Counted from the first letter of the stretch, positions 42,459 to 51,550 are shown. The stretch is DNA of 64,000 bases from Rathayibacter rhapontici (GCF_001995175.1 NZ_MUKN01000002.1:62001-126000), one strand, 5' to 3'. The notes: generated by a model not told the origin, from the sequence alone. Translations and numbers: made by a program.

Positions 42459-43355
42459 ATGCCCGATCAGTACACGTTCACGAACCCGGCGACGCAGTAC
42501 CCGAACACCACGCCTCCCGTGCAGCACCAGGAGGAGCCCGGGCTGCAGTCGCGCCTCGACCCGCGGCCCGACCTGGGGGAGGACACGTACCGCGGCACGG
42601 GCCGCCTGACCGGCCGGCGCGCGCTCATCACGGGCGCGGACTCCGGGATCGGCGCGGCGGTCGCCATCGCGTTCGCCCGAGAGGGGGCCGACGTGGCGCT
42701 CGCGTACCTGCCCGAGGAGGAGGAGGACGCCCGGCACGTGATCGAGCTGGTCCGCGCCGCCGGGCGCACGGCCCTCGCGCTCCCCGGGGACCTGCGCGAC
42801 CAGCGGTACTGCACCGAGCTGGTCGAGCAGGCGGTCGAGGGGCTCGGCGGGCTCGATGCGGTGGTGAACGTCGCAGGCAAGCAGGTGTGGCAGGAGGACC
42901 TGCAGGAGCTGAGCGACGAGCAGTTCCTCGAGACGTTCCAGGTCAACGTGCTCGCGATGTTCCGCATCGTGAAGGCGGCGGTGCCGCACCTGGCGCCCGG
43001 ATCGACGATCATCACGACCGCGTCGGCCGAGGCCCACACGCCCGCACCCGACCGCCTCGACTACGCGATGACCAAGGGCGCGATCAACAACCTCTCGAAG
43101 GGTCTCGCGCAGCAGCTCGCGCCGAAGGGCATCCGCGTCAATGTCGTGGCGCCGGGGCCGACCTGGACCGTGCTGCAGGTCACGGACGGCGTCGACCCGC
43201 AGAGCCTGCCGGACTTCGGCTCGAGCGAGTCCCCGATAGGGCGCCCGGCCCAGCCGGCCGAGCTCGCGCCCGCCTACGTGTTCCTGGCGTCGGCAGAGTC
43301 GAGCTTCGTCGCGGGCGAGACGCTCAACGTGAACGGCGGCATGCCGACGCCCTGA
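42459..43355 (+). CDS. SDR family oxidoreductase with N-terminal extension (YghA-like)
   Basis: 298 residues. A classical SDR core follows a 50-residue N-terminal extension rich in Gln/Pro (LDPRPDLGEDTYRGTGRLTG), the layout of YghA and Bacillus general stress dehydrogenases. Motifs: ITGADSGIGAAVA, NVAGKQ, Ser189, Tyr202 and Lys206 (YAMTK). The start ATG 42459 has AGGAG four bases upstream. It is probably an NADPH-dependent reductase of the stress response. It is divergent from the sugar dehydrogenase gene across 270 bases. Confidence 0.87.
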   Translation: MPDQYTFTNPATQYPNTTPPVQHQEEPGLQSRLDPRPDLGEDTYRGTGRLTGRRALITGADSGIGAAVAIAFAREGADVALAYLPEEEEDARHVIELVRAAGRTALALPGDLRDQRYCTELVEQAVEGLGGLDAVVNVAGKQVWQEDLQELSDEQFLETFQVNVLAMFRIVKAAVPHLAPGSTIITTASAEAHTPAPDRLDYAMTKGAINNLSKGLAQQLAPKGIRVNVVAPGPTWTVLQVTDGVDPQSLPDFGSSESPIGRPAQPAELAPAYVFLASAESSFVAGETLNVNGGMPTP

Positions 43356-43371
43356 CGCCCGGCTTCTCCGC

Positions 43372-43428
43372 GATCCGTCGCGATCGGCCGCCCCCGGGCG
43401 CCGGACCGGCCGTCGCTGACGGATGACC
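43372..43428. repeat. GATCCGTC palindromic repeat, single copy
   Basis: A copy of the family seen at 32342 and 36336, with ends GATCCGTCGCGATCGGCC and GGCCGTCGCTGACGGATGACC, starting 16 bases after the SDR stop codon. It may act as its terminator. Confidence 0.75.
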
Positions 43429-43469
43429 GAGCTGGCCGAGTACCCCCGCCGACTCCCGGACATCGCGGA

Positions 43470-43705
43470 TCTCGATACGCGCGCTCCGCGCGCTGCTCGA
43501 TCAGCAGAGAGGAGCGCGCGGCGCGTGCTGCCTGCAGCGGCAGAAGCTCAGGCAGGAGTGCTGCTCAGCCACCATCACGGCTGGGCAGCGCTCTCGGCCG
43601 AGCTTCTGCACGCCCGCTCCCCTTGCTGGTCGAGCAGCCCCGCAGGGGCGCATCGAGACCCACCGACTCGGAGACGCCCGCGGAGCGGGCTGCTCGATCG
43701 GCGGA
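43470..43705. repeat. TCGATACG...CAGCA interspersed repeats, several units
   Basis: The 358-base gap 43356-43713 holds no gene. It contains a forward unit at 43470-43513 (GATCTCGATACGCGCGCTCC), an inverted unit at 43621-43663 (CTTGCTGGTCGAGCAGCCCC) and a partial unit at 43670-43705, with about 100 bases of non-repetitive sequence between. Confidence 0.75.
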
Positions 43706-43713
43706 TCCCGTCG

Positions 43714-45009
43714 TCACACCGCGCGCCGCAGCACCAGCACCGTCACGTCGTCGTCGTTCGCGCCGCCCTCGGCCCGCGCGCTGATGCGCGCGACCGCATC
43801 GGCCGCGTCGGCCGACTGCGACACGAGCGCGGCGACGTGCTGGAGCGACTCCACCCGCCCGTCGTACAGGTCGAGGATCCCGTCGCTGCAGCTGACCAGC
43901 GAGTCGCCCGGCAGCAGCACGAGCTCGGCGGTCGCCCAGGCGTCCTCGCCGATCCCGACCGGCAGGTTGTGCGAGGCCAGGCGGTCCCAGGTCCCGTCGG
44001 CGTGCACGTGCAGCGTCAGCCCGTGGCCGGCGTCGAGGTAGCGCACGACGCCGGTGGTCTCGTCGAGACGCGCGTGGAACATCGTGGCGAAGGACGCGGT
44101 GTCGCCCAGGTCCGAGGCGAGGCTCTCGGAGGCGCGCGACGCGGCGACCGCGAGGTCGTCGTGGTTGCGAGCGCTGCGCACGACCGCGCGGACGGTGGCC
44201 GCGATGATGCCGGCTCCGACGCCCTTGCCCATCACGTCGCCGACGGTGAAGGCCGCCCCGCCCTGGATGTCGTACCAGTCGAAGAAGTCGCCGCCGATGG
44301 CGCGCGAGGGCAGGCACACACCGGCGAAGGCGTAGCCCTGCAGCTCGGCGCGCTCCTTGGGCAGCAGCGCCTGCTGCACGGCCGACGCCTGCGCCAGCTC
44401 GAGGTGCGTGAGCTTCTCGCGCGCGCTGATGTCGGCGACGCGCTCGCGCGCCATCCGGGAGAGCTCGTTGACGACCAGGGCCGCGAGGCCGAAGGCGCCG
44501 GCCGAGAAGACGCCGCGCGCCAGCTCGTTGGGGTTCTCCTCGAGCGTCGAGCCGAGGAGGAACGGGAGGACGAGCCCTGCGACGACTCCGAGGCTGGCCA
44601 GGGCGATGTGCCGCCGGCCCGGCCCCGCCGCGACCCACACGGTGGGCAGCACGGCGAGGGAGGCGAAGATCGACGCGCTCTCGCCGGTCGCGAAGCGCAG
44701 CACGCCGACGGCCAGGAAGTCGATCGCGGGGATCACCAGCGCCACCCGGCCCAGCGCGTCCACCCGCGGCATCACCGCGGCCAGTGCGGTCGCCGCGACC
44801 ATCATCAGCACCGCCGCGACCAGTGCGGTCGCGCTGGTGACCACGAGGGTCGGCACCGACACGGTGAGCGCGACGGCGACCAGGAACAGTCCGAGGACCG
44901 GGAGCTGCTTGACCAGCGGGGTCTGCTCGTCGAACCCGTTCGCCGTCAGGGCGAGGGAGTCGACCGGCGGCAGCTTCCGGACGCGGCGGCGCGCGAGGAC
45001 GGGCTTCAC
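43714..45009 (-). CDS. membrane SpoIIE/PP2C serine phosphatase (RsbU-like)
   Basis: 431 residues. The N-terminal half has about six hydrophobic helices (residues about 34-165), then a coiled-coil linker (ADISAREKLTHLELAQASAVQQ) and a SpoIIE phosphatase domain (about 205-430) with IGGDFFDWYDI, GDVMGKGVGAGIIA, DAGHGLTLHV, SCSDGILDLYDG and ANDDDVTVLV. All metal-binding acids appear present. It is the last gene of the six-gene polysaccharide operon; its start overlaps the kinase gene by 4 bases. The predicted substrate is the phosphorylated STAS protein encoded two genes upstream. The membrane part may sense envelope state. Confidence 0.9.
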   Translation of the reverse strand: MKPVLARRRVRKLPPVDSLALTANGFDEQTPLVKQLPVLGLFLVAVALTVSVPTLVVTSATALVAAVLMMVAATALAAVMPRVDALGRVALVIPAIDFLAVGVLRFATGESASIFASLAVLPTVWVAAGPGRRHIALASLGVVAGLVLPFLLGSTLEENPNELARGVFSAGAFGLAALVVNELSRMARERVADISAREKLTHLELAQASAVQQALLPKERAELQGYAFAGVCLPSRAIGGDFFDWYDIQGGAAFTVGDVMGKGVGAGIIAATVRAVVRSARNHDDLAVAASRASESLASDLGDTASFATMFHARLDETTGVVRYLDAGHGLTLHVHADGTWDRLASHNLPVGIGEDAWATAELVLLPGDSLVSCSDGILDLYDGRVESLQHVAALVSQSADAADAVARISARAEGGANDDDVTVLVLRRAV

Positions 45010-45422
45010 GGCGTCGGGGCGGGGCGGTGCTTCGCGATCGTCCAGACGTTGCGTCCGTGCTCCCGCTCGTGCTCGAAGGTGTCGACCAGCGCCTGGATGA
45101 AGGGGATCCCGCGACCCGACTCGGCGAACTCGTCCGGCATCTCGACGACCGTCTCGGTGTCGACCATCGGCGGGTCGGCGGTGTCGACCAGCGTGGCCCG
45201 CAGGACGCGCTCATCCGCCACGAGGCTCAGCTCGCAGATGATCGTGGTCGTCGAGGAGGCGTGCTGGACCACGTTCGAGACGAGCTCGACGAGCGCGGTC
45301 TCGAACATCATCCGCTCCATCTCGTCGACGTCGGTGCGGTCCTGCCACAGCGTCTCGAGGGCCGAGTGCACGGTCTCGACACCGTCCGGAGGAGTCCGGA
45401 AGACGACGGAGCGCTCAGACAC
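45006..45422 (-). CDS. RsbW-like anti-sigma/serine kinase (HATPase_c)
   Basis: 138 residues. A GHKL ATPase domain of the anti-sigma factor type: the N-box is ALVELVSNVVQHAS (Glu and Asn for Mg-ATP), with G-box segments DTADPPMV and ESGRGIPFIQAL. In partner-switch systems such kinases phosphorylate the STAS protein and hold a sigma factor or another target. It overlaps the STAS gene by 8 bases and the phosphatase gene by 4. No sigma-factor gene is in the operon. Confidence 0.9.
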   Translation of the reverse strand: MSERSVVFRTPPDGVETVHSALETLWQDRTDVDEMERMMFETALVELVSNVVQHASSTTTIICELSLVADERVLRATLVDTADPPMVDTETVVEMPDEFAESGRGIPFIQALVDTFEHEREHGRNVWTIAKHRPAPTP

Positions 45423-45747
45423 GGTAGGCGTCCTCGGCGCTGTCGAAGCTCGCCAGGACGCGGTCGAGGTTCGAGAGCCGGAGGACCATCGAGACCTGCG
45501 GGCTCGGGGAGGCGATGCGCAGGTCGCCGCCCGCCTGACGGGCGCTCTTGAGGCAGCCGACGAGGGCGCCGAGTCCGGAGGAGTCCATGAACTCGATGCC
45601 GCTGAGGTCGACGACGACGCGGTTCTCGCCCTCCTCGATCACGCGCAGCACGAGGGTGCGCAGCTCGGGGGCCGAGACCATGTTGAGCTTGCCTTCGCCG
45701 CGGACGACGGCGATGTCGGGCTCGATCTTCTCGGTGGTGAACGTCAT
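45415..45747 (-). CDS. STAS-domain anti-anti-sigma factor (RsbV-like)
   Basis: 110 residues, one STAS domain. The phosphorylatable serine region is DLSGIEFMDSSGLGALVG, typical of SpoIIAA/RsbV. The start overlaps the glycosyltransferase stop by 4 bases (ATGA). It should be phosphorylated by the RsbW-like kinase and dephosphorylated by the SpoIIE phosphatases at both ends of the operon. Its position right behind the synthase gene hints at control of polysaccharide synthesis, directly or through a sigma factor encoded elsewhere. Confidence 0.92.
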   Translation of the reverse strand: MTFTTEKIEPDIAVVRGEGKLNMVSAPELRTLVLRVIEEGENRVVVDLSGIEFMDSSGLGALVGCLKSARQAGGDLRIASPSPQVSMVLRLSNLDRVLASFDSAEDAYRV

Positions 45748-47786
45748 GCGGACTCCTTCTCGGGAACGGGGGACTCCTCGGGGGAGAAGCCCTGGTAGTG
45801 GACGGCCTGGAACAGGACGCTGAGGACGACCAGATCGTAGATCGCCCAGGCGATGTTGACGCCCGTGCCGATCGGCTCGGCGCCGTTCACCACGAGGTGG
45901 AACGTGCCGACGACGATCGCGATCACGAGCAGCACCATGACCACGAGCTGCACCTTGATCAGTCTCCACGGCGTGCCGGTCGACTCCTGCCGCGTCTTGG
46001 GGGTCACGGCGAAGCCGAGCGGGATGCGCAGGATCACGTTGTTCACCGCGGTCCGGCACGCCTCGATCCAGACCGGGAACAGGGCGAGGCTGTACTGCTG
46101 GCCGCGCCAGGTGGGCGTGCCCTTCGCCGAGACGAGGAACAGCAGCTGGTTCGCGATCATGAACGGGATGAACCGGACGAAGAAGTCCGCCGCCAGCGAG
46201 GACACCGGCAGGATCCCGAGCACCAGGAACACGATCGGCGCCGCGAAGTAGACGACCGCCGCGTAGCCGCTGAGGTAGCTCCACATCGTCGCGAAGTACA
46301 TCAGCCGCTGCGGGATCGAGAGGGCCCGCTGCAGCAGCGGGTTCTCGCGGAGGAACACCTGCATCGTGCCCTGCGCCCAGCGCAGCCGCTGCACGAGCAT
46401 GGTGCCCGCGTCCTCGGGGGCGAGGCCGTCGGCGAGCAGCTCGTGGTGGTAGACGGTCTTCCAGCCCAGGCCGTGCAGGCGCATGCAGGTCGCCATGTCC
46501 TCGGTGACCGAGATGGTCGCCAGCGGCATGATCGGCTGCGCCTCGTCGGGCCGGTCGACGGCGATGCCCTGCAGGACCGCCTGCACCGACTCGAGCGCGT
46601 TCAGCGGAGAGAGGTCGCGGTCGGCGAGCGACGAGACGATCTGCTCGATGTCGACGATCGTGTCGCCGTCGCCTCCGTCGGCCCGCGCGAGCGCGCGGAT
46701 CTCGGCGAGGTCCTCCTCGAGTCCGGCGACGTCGGAGGCGACCAGGGAGTAGCTCGCCTGGTCGACGGCGCGGTGCAGGTCGTAGGTGATCGAGCCGATC
46801 GGCGCCCCGGAGGCGAGCGCGGTGCGCGCGTGCGCGATGGCCGCCGAGACGTCGTCGAGGGCGCGGGCGACCGCGGCGTCGCGGGCGGCGGGGTGCGAGC
46901 GGGCCTTGGCGACGGCGCGGGAGGCGGTGCGCAGAGCCCGCGCGATGCTCCGGTCGAGCTCGCGGATGTACCCGGTGATGCCGAGCTGCATCAGCGCCTC
47001 GCGGCGCAGCATCGCGTTGGAGCCGCAGAAGAAGGCGGCGTTCCAGCCGTCCTTGCCCTGCTGGATCGGGCCGTAGAACAGCGGGGCCTGGCTGCCGAGC
47101 GGATCGCCGGTGGCCACGTTCGAGAAGACCTGGGGGGTCTGCACGAGGGCCACCTCCGGGTCGCGGAAGTAGCCGAGCGTGTGCTCGAGGATCTCGGGCC
47201 GCGGGATCTGATCGGCGTCGAGGATCAGCAGGAACTCGCCCGTCGTCTGCTCGAGCGCGTTGTTGAGGTTGCCCGCCTTCGCGTGCCGCGGCATGTCCTT
47301 CCACGCCTGCGAGCGGGTGATGTAGCCGAGCCCCGCGCCCTCGGCGGCGGCGCGCATCTCGGGCCGGTCGCCGTCGTCGAGCACCCAGGTCGAGTGCGGG
47401 ATCCGCGCGGCCTGCGCGGCGAGCGCGGTCTCCATCACGAGCTCGATCGGCTCGTTGTAGGTGGTGATGAAGATGTCGACCGTGGCCTCAGGGTCGGGCT
47501 CGGGGGGAGCCGGCCGGCCGCGCGCGCGCCACATCGTCATCCCGTAGAGGCAGACGTCGATCAGGCTGTAGGTCTCAGCGGCCACCAGCGGCACGGCGAT
47601 CCACCAGGCGTCCCAGTTCAGCGAGGCGATCCAGCGCCAGGTGACGTAGTTGACGCCGAGCACGATCGTGAGCAGCACGATGATGCGCAGGAGCAGCATG
47701 CGCGCCGGGGAGACGAGCGTGCTCTCGGTGCCCGGCCCCGTCACTCCGCTCTTCTTCTTCCTCGCGTCGTCGCGGTGGGCGCTCAT
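45744..47786 (-). CDS. cellulose-synthase-like glycosyltransferase 2 with large helical insert
   Basis: 680 residues. Two N-terminal membrane helices (about 30-50 and 57-78) precede a GT2 domain with VDIFITTYNE, DDGD (137-140), DAD (190-192), CGSNAML, TED (428-430) and QRLRW (466-470), the processive-synthase D,D,D,QxxRW set. Four or more C-terminal membrane helices would form the export channel. Two features are unusual: about 145 extra residues (273-420), mostly helical and Ala-rich, between CGSN and TED, where BcsA has about 30; and no PilZ c-di-GMP domain at the C-terminus. The product is probably a beta-glucan-like exopolysaccharide. Starts and stops overlap both neighbours. Confidence 0.88.
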   Translation of the reverse strand: MSAHRDDARKKKSGVTGPGTESTLVSPARMLLLRIIVLLTIVLGVNYVTWRWIASLNWDAWWIAVPLVAAETYSLIDVCLYGMTMWRARGRPAPPEPDPEATVDIFITTYNEPIELVMETALAAQAARIPHSTWVLDDGDRPEMRAAAEGAGLGYITRSQAWKDMPRHAKAGNLNNALEQTTGEFLLILDADQIPRPEILEHTLGYFRDPEVALVQTPQVFSNVATGDPLGSQAPLFYGPIQQGKDGWNAAFFCGSNAMLRREALMQLGITGYIRELDRSIARALRTASRAVAKARSHPAARDAAVARALDDVSAAIAHARTALASGAPIGSITYDLHRAVDQASYSLVASDVAGLEEDLAEIRALARADGGDGDTIVDIEQIVSSLADRDLSPLNALESVQAVLQGIAVDRPDEAQPIMPLATISVTEDMATCMRLHGLGWKTVYHHELLADGLAPEDAGTMLVQRLRWAQGTMQVFLRENPLLQRALSIPQRLMYFATMWSYLSGYAAVVYFAAPIVFLVLGILPVSSLAADFFVRFIPFMIANQLLFLVSAKGTPTWRGQQYSLALFPVWIEACRTAVNNVILRIPLGFAVTPKTRQESTGTPWRLIKVQLVVMVLLVIAIVVGTFHLVVNGAEPIGTGVNIAWAIYDLVVLSVLFQAVHYQGFSPEESPVPEKESA

Positions 47787-50230
47787 CGCGGCACGATCCC
47801 GAACAGGAAGCGCGTCTTGACCATGACCCAGAGCAGGGCCAGGACGACGACGTAGGCGAGCGAGTCGATCACGATGCTCCCTCGATCGAGGAACGGGAGG
47901 TTGGCGACGATCAGCACGAAGAGCACGTGCATCACGAAGACGTAGAGGGTGGCCTGGCCGAGCGGGATGAGGAACCAGCCCAGGAGCCGGTGGATCGGCT
48001 TCCAGAGGAGGCTGAGGAGCGCGTACCCGGTGACCGTCACGAGCAGCACGTTCAGCACGCGACCCGGGTCGAGCGTGGTGCGCTCGAAGGCGACGGAGTA
48101 GATCGACGAGAACGTGTTCGCCGGCACGAGGTCCAGCCGCAGGTCGTAGGCGCTCGAGAGGTACGGGTTGTTCCACGAGAACAGGGCGAGCCCGACCGTG
48201 GCGATCACCGACACGGCGAGCACGATCCGCCCGGCGCGGGTGGCGAACCAGCCCAGGATCTCGCGCCGGTGGAAGCCTGCGACCATGCCCGTCACGAACA
48301 GCGCCTGCCAGGTGAGCAGCGGGAACGAGTCCTCGAACTGCGAGGGCAGCAGGCGCAGGCCGAGCAGCATCTGCAGCACGTAGAGGCCCCAGCTCACGGC
48401 GAGCACGAGGATCCAGCGGCGCCGCGAGAGCGCCCACAGGATCAGCGGCGCGAGCGCGAGCATCACGACGTAGAGGCCGAGGACGTTGACCTGCCACGGT
48501 CCGATGCGCAGGAGCGCGAGGTCCACGATCACCGACGGATCGACGGGGTAGCGGACGAGTCCCTCGAAGCCGGCGTAGAGGTCGTAGACGCGTCCCGTGG
48601 CCTCGCTGCCCGCGGCTCCGGTGCCCTGGTCGACGTAGGTCGTCGCCGGCACGGCGTTCAGGAACGGCACGAGGCTGACGAACCCGACGATCAGCGTGAC
48701 GACGATCGCCGTGACGTAGAGCTTCCAGGCGCGCGCGCCGGTGCGCAGCGTCACCTCGCCGATGCCGCCGCCGACGATCTTCGGGCGGTGCACGAGGCCG
48801 AGGACCGCGCCCGAGAGCAGCACGAACAGCTCCGCTCCCGAGACGATGCCGATCGCCTCCTGCGTCGCGTTCTGGAAGACCGAGACGAGGGCGAGGTGGT
48901 TGATCACGACGAAGACGATCGCGCCGCCGCGGAGGAGGTCGATCCGCAGGTCGCGCGAGGGCGGCCCGTCGTAGGCGAACCGGCTCGTGCGGCCCCGGAG
49001 CAGTCCCCAGACCGTCAGCGCGACGGCCGCCAGCAGGACGGCCGCCACGACGATCCACGCGGCGGCGCCGTCGATCGTGCCGCCGCCCGTGCTCACCGGC
49101 CCGACCGTGCCGTAGGGGGCGTAGAGCGGGCCGAAGACGAGCTCGGTGCCGGCCGCATCGGCGCGGAACGCCGACGCCGTCTCCTCGCTCGTCGAGATGC
49201 TCCAGTCGATGACGACCTCGCCGACCACGGCGCGGGCAGACGACGAGTCGCGCCACAGCACGACGTCCAGCAGCGGGTGCTCCTGCTCGGAGGCGGCCGC
49301 GAGGACCTGGCGCCACCACTCCTGCTTGATCTCGAGCGCGCCGGGCCCGCCCGCTCCGGGGCTGAAGAACGCGGCCGTCTCGAGCATCATCGGGGTGCCG
49401 GTCGCCGCCGCGAAACGCTCGTAGAAGTCGAGGTCGCCGCCGCCGTCGAGCGCCGTGTCGAGGGCGCCGGCGCGAGGCACCTCGTTCAGCGGCTGCCCGC
49501 CTCCGCTGGGGTCGTGGTACGCCGAGAGCCCCACCCAGTCGACGTACTCGTCGCCCGGGTAGTAGGGGCCGTAGGGGTCGTCGCCGGCGGCGAGCCGGCC
49601 GTCGCCGTCGGTGTCGAGCGCCGGGTCGGCCCCGTCCGGCTCGGCCGTGAAGGGGTAGGCGCCGCCCGCGACCGGGGACCACACCACGACGGCGCCGGGC
49701 AGGTCGGCCCGCACCGCCTCCGAGAAGAGGCGGAAGGCGTCGACGTAGGCCTCCGGATCCTGGCCCCACTGCACCCAGTCCGCGTTCATGTCCGGCGCGA
49801 AGCGCAGGTAGAGCGGCAGCGCCTCGTCCTGGCGGGCGCGGGCGAGAGCGTCGACCGTCTCGTCGGCATCGGCCTCGTCGAAGCCGACGAGGTCTCCGGA
49901 GGGGCGCAGCGTGATCGCGGCCAGCGCGCCCTCGCCCTCGGCCTGCCTCAGGAACTGGGCGAGGTACGTCGTCTCGTCGTCCGACACCGGCAGCGTGGCC
50001 GAGTGCTCGAGCACGGCGGAGGAGGCGCCGAGGCGCTCGCTCTGCTGCGCCGCGCTGTCGATGCTCCAGTCCAGGCTCGCTCCGAAGTAGGCGCCGGAGT
50101 CGGGCACGAGCACGTCCGCGGACGGCGCGCTCTCGGCGGCGGCCGCCGCGGGCGCGCCGACGAGCGCGAGCGCGAGGGCCGACGCCGCCAGGAGGAGGAC
50201 GCGTGCTCGGTGCGGGTCACCGCGCTTCAC
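47783..50230 (-). CDS. GH26-like domain fused to OpgC-type membrane acyltransferase
   Basis: 815 residues from GTG 50230. A signal/anchor segment (about 11-33) leads to an extracellular domain (about 45-400) resembling GH26 mannanases: LYLRFAPDMNADWVQWG, VVVWSP and YYPGDEYVDWVGLSAY. The usual acid/base Glu (HEMN) is Asp147 here, and MMLETAAFF holds a possible nucleophile Glu284. A Ca-binding-like loop DTDGDGRLAAGDD lies at about 206-218. After one membrane helix (about 423-445), the C-terminal half is OpgC/acyltransferase-like (RDLRIDLLRGGAIVFVVINH) with about ten helices. The protein probably modifies or trims the polysaccharide made by the following synthase. Confidence 0.82.
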   Translation of the reverse strand: MKRGDPHRARVLLLAASALALALVGAPAAAAAESAPSADVLVPDSGAYFGASLDWSIDSAAQQSERLGASSAVLEHSATLPVSDDETTYLAQFLRQAEGEGALAAITLRPSGDLVGFDEADADETVDALARARQDEALPLYLRFAPDMNADWVQWGQDPEAYVDAFRLFSEAVRADLPGAVVVWSPVAGGAYPFTAEPDGADPALDTDGDGRLAAGDDPYGPYYPGDEYVDWVGLSAYHDPSGGGQPLNEVPRAGALDTALDGGGDLDFYERFAAATGTPMMLETAAFFSPGAGGPGALEIKQEWWRQVLAAASEQEHPLLDVVLWRDSSSARAVVGEVVIDWSISTSEETASAFRADAAGTELVFGPLYAPYGTVGPVSTGGGTIDGAAAWIVVAAVLLAAVALTVWGLLRGRTSRFAYDGPPSRDLRIDLLRGGAIVFVVINHLALVSVFQNATQEAIGIVSGAELFVLLSGAVLGLVHRPKIVGGGIGEVTLRTGARAWKLYVTAIVVTLIVGFVSLVPFLNAVPATTYVDQGTGAAGSEATGRVYDLYAGFEGLVRYPVDPSVIVDLALLRIGPWQVNVLGLYVVMLALAPLILWALSRRRWILVLAVSWGLYVLQMLLGLRLLPSQFEDSFPLLTWQALFVTGMVAGFHRREILGWFATRAGRIVLAVSVIATVGLALFSWNNPYLSSAYDLRLDLVPANTFSSIYSVAFERTTLDPGRVLNVLLVTVTGYALLSLLWKPIHRLLGWFLIPLGQATLYVFVMHVLFVLIVANLPFLDRGSIVIDSLAYVVVLALLWVMVKTRFLFGIVPR

Positions 50231-51389
50231 GTGCGGGTCACCACCAGGACGGTGATGTCGTCGAGCGCCTTCTCCGAGGCGGCGAGGTCGCGGATCGCCG
50301 CGAAGAACTCCTGCGTGCTGCCGCACGAGCGGGCGAGCGCGGTCGCCTCGGCGAGCGACTCGAGCGTGCCGTCGTAGAGGTCGAGCAGGCCGTCGGTGAA
50401 CGAGACGAGGGAGTCGCCGGGCGCGAGTTCGACGGTCTGGTCGGCCCAGCCGCCCTCGGCGGCGATGCCGAGAGGCAGGCCGAGCGACGCGAGGCGCTGG
50501 AACGAGCCGTCCGGGCGCAGGAGCACCGACAGTCCGTGGCCGGCGTCGACGAAGTCGAGGCGCCCGGTCGCGCTCTCGAGCCGCGCGTGGAAGAGGGTGG
50601 CGAACGTGCCGGTCACCGCGAAGTCGTCGAGCAGCTGCTCGTTGACGGCCGCGACCGCTGCGCTCGGAACGGATCCGGAGCGCGCGTGGAACGCCGAGCG
50701 GACGCCGGCGCCCACGATCGCCGCGGCCGCGCCCTTGCCCATCACGTCGGCGAGGGTGAGGTCGATGCTCTCGTCGCCGCCGCGCCAGCTGTAGAAGTCG
50801 CCCGCCAGCCCATGCAGCGGGATCGACAGGCCGGCGAGCTCGTAGCCGGCCGGGTGCGTCTCGTCGGCGGGGCTCAGGCGCATCTGGACGTCGGCCGCGC
50901 GGTCGCGCTCGACCCGGTCGCGGAGCTCCCGCTCCACCCAGTCGCCCAGCTCGTCGAGCAGCGCCTGCTGGTCGGCCGAGAGGTCGCGCGGCACGAAGTC
51001 GAGGAGGCAGAGGGTGCGACCGCGAGGTCGGCCTCGACCATCAGCGGGCGGCCGGCGTAGAAGCGCACGTGCGGGGCTCCGGCGACGTTCTCGTGCTCCG
51101 CGAACTCGCCGTCGGTGCCGAGGTCCGGGATGACGAGCATCCGCTGCTCGCGGAGCGTCGCGTCGCAGAAGGTGCCGGCCCGCGGGTACTCGAGCGGCCA
51201 GCCGGGCAGCTGCGGCGACTTCGTGAAGAGGGTGGTCTCGTCGAGGAAGTGGATCTCGGCCACCGCCACGCCGAAGAGGTCCTTCGCCATCCGGGTGATC
51301 CGGTCGAAGCGCTCCTCGGGGGGCGTGCCCATGATGTCCAGCTCGTCGAGGGCGGCGAGCCTCGGATCCGGCACTCGGTCTCCCAGCAT
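50227..51389 (-). pseudogene. GAF-SpoIIE serine phosphatase, first gene of the polysaccharide operon (frameshift near 51017)
   Basis: A paralogue of the 30.7-kb phosphatase. From ATG 51389 the GAF domain reads ERFDRITRMAKDLFGVAVAEIHF and RFYAGRPLMVEADLAV, then the frame shifts and continues as TLCLLDFVPRDLSADQQ. The SpoIIE part has GDFYSWRGG, ADVMGKGAAAAIVGAG, DAGHGLSVLL, SFTDGLLDLYDG and LDDITVLV. One added G in GTCGCACC gives LAVGTLCLLDF and 387 residues. The stop overlaps the start of the GH26-like/OpgC gene (GTGA). It would activate the STAS protein in response to a GAF-bound signal. Confidence 0.85.
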
Positions 51390-51550
51390 GGCGTGACTCC
51401 TCCGGTCGACGGTCCCGAGCGCGGGCGATCGTCACCGCCCAGCGGTGCACCCACGACTCTGCACGGAGCTTCGGCGCCGAGGGCCGGATAGATGGGAATC
51501 GTCACAGAAACACCCACTGACGGGGGGTCGGGGAGGGGGCGTCGTCCACC

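Noticed and set aside
43714-51389. Standard bcs cellulose operon
   Set aside because: There is no BcsB, BcsZ/GH8 or PilZ domain, and the synthase carries a large insert. Only the catalytic core is cellulose-synthase-like, so the product is left open.
30540-51520. Similar GTTTCT boxes upstream of both GAF-SpoIIE genes as a sigma-B-type promoter
   Set aside because: GTTTCT occurs near 30554 and, on the minus strand, near 51505, but no GGGTA-type -10 element follows at 14-16 bases in either case.
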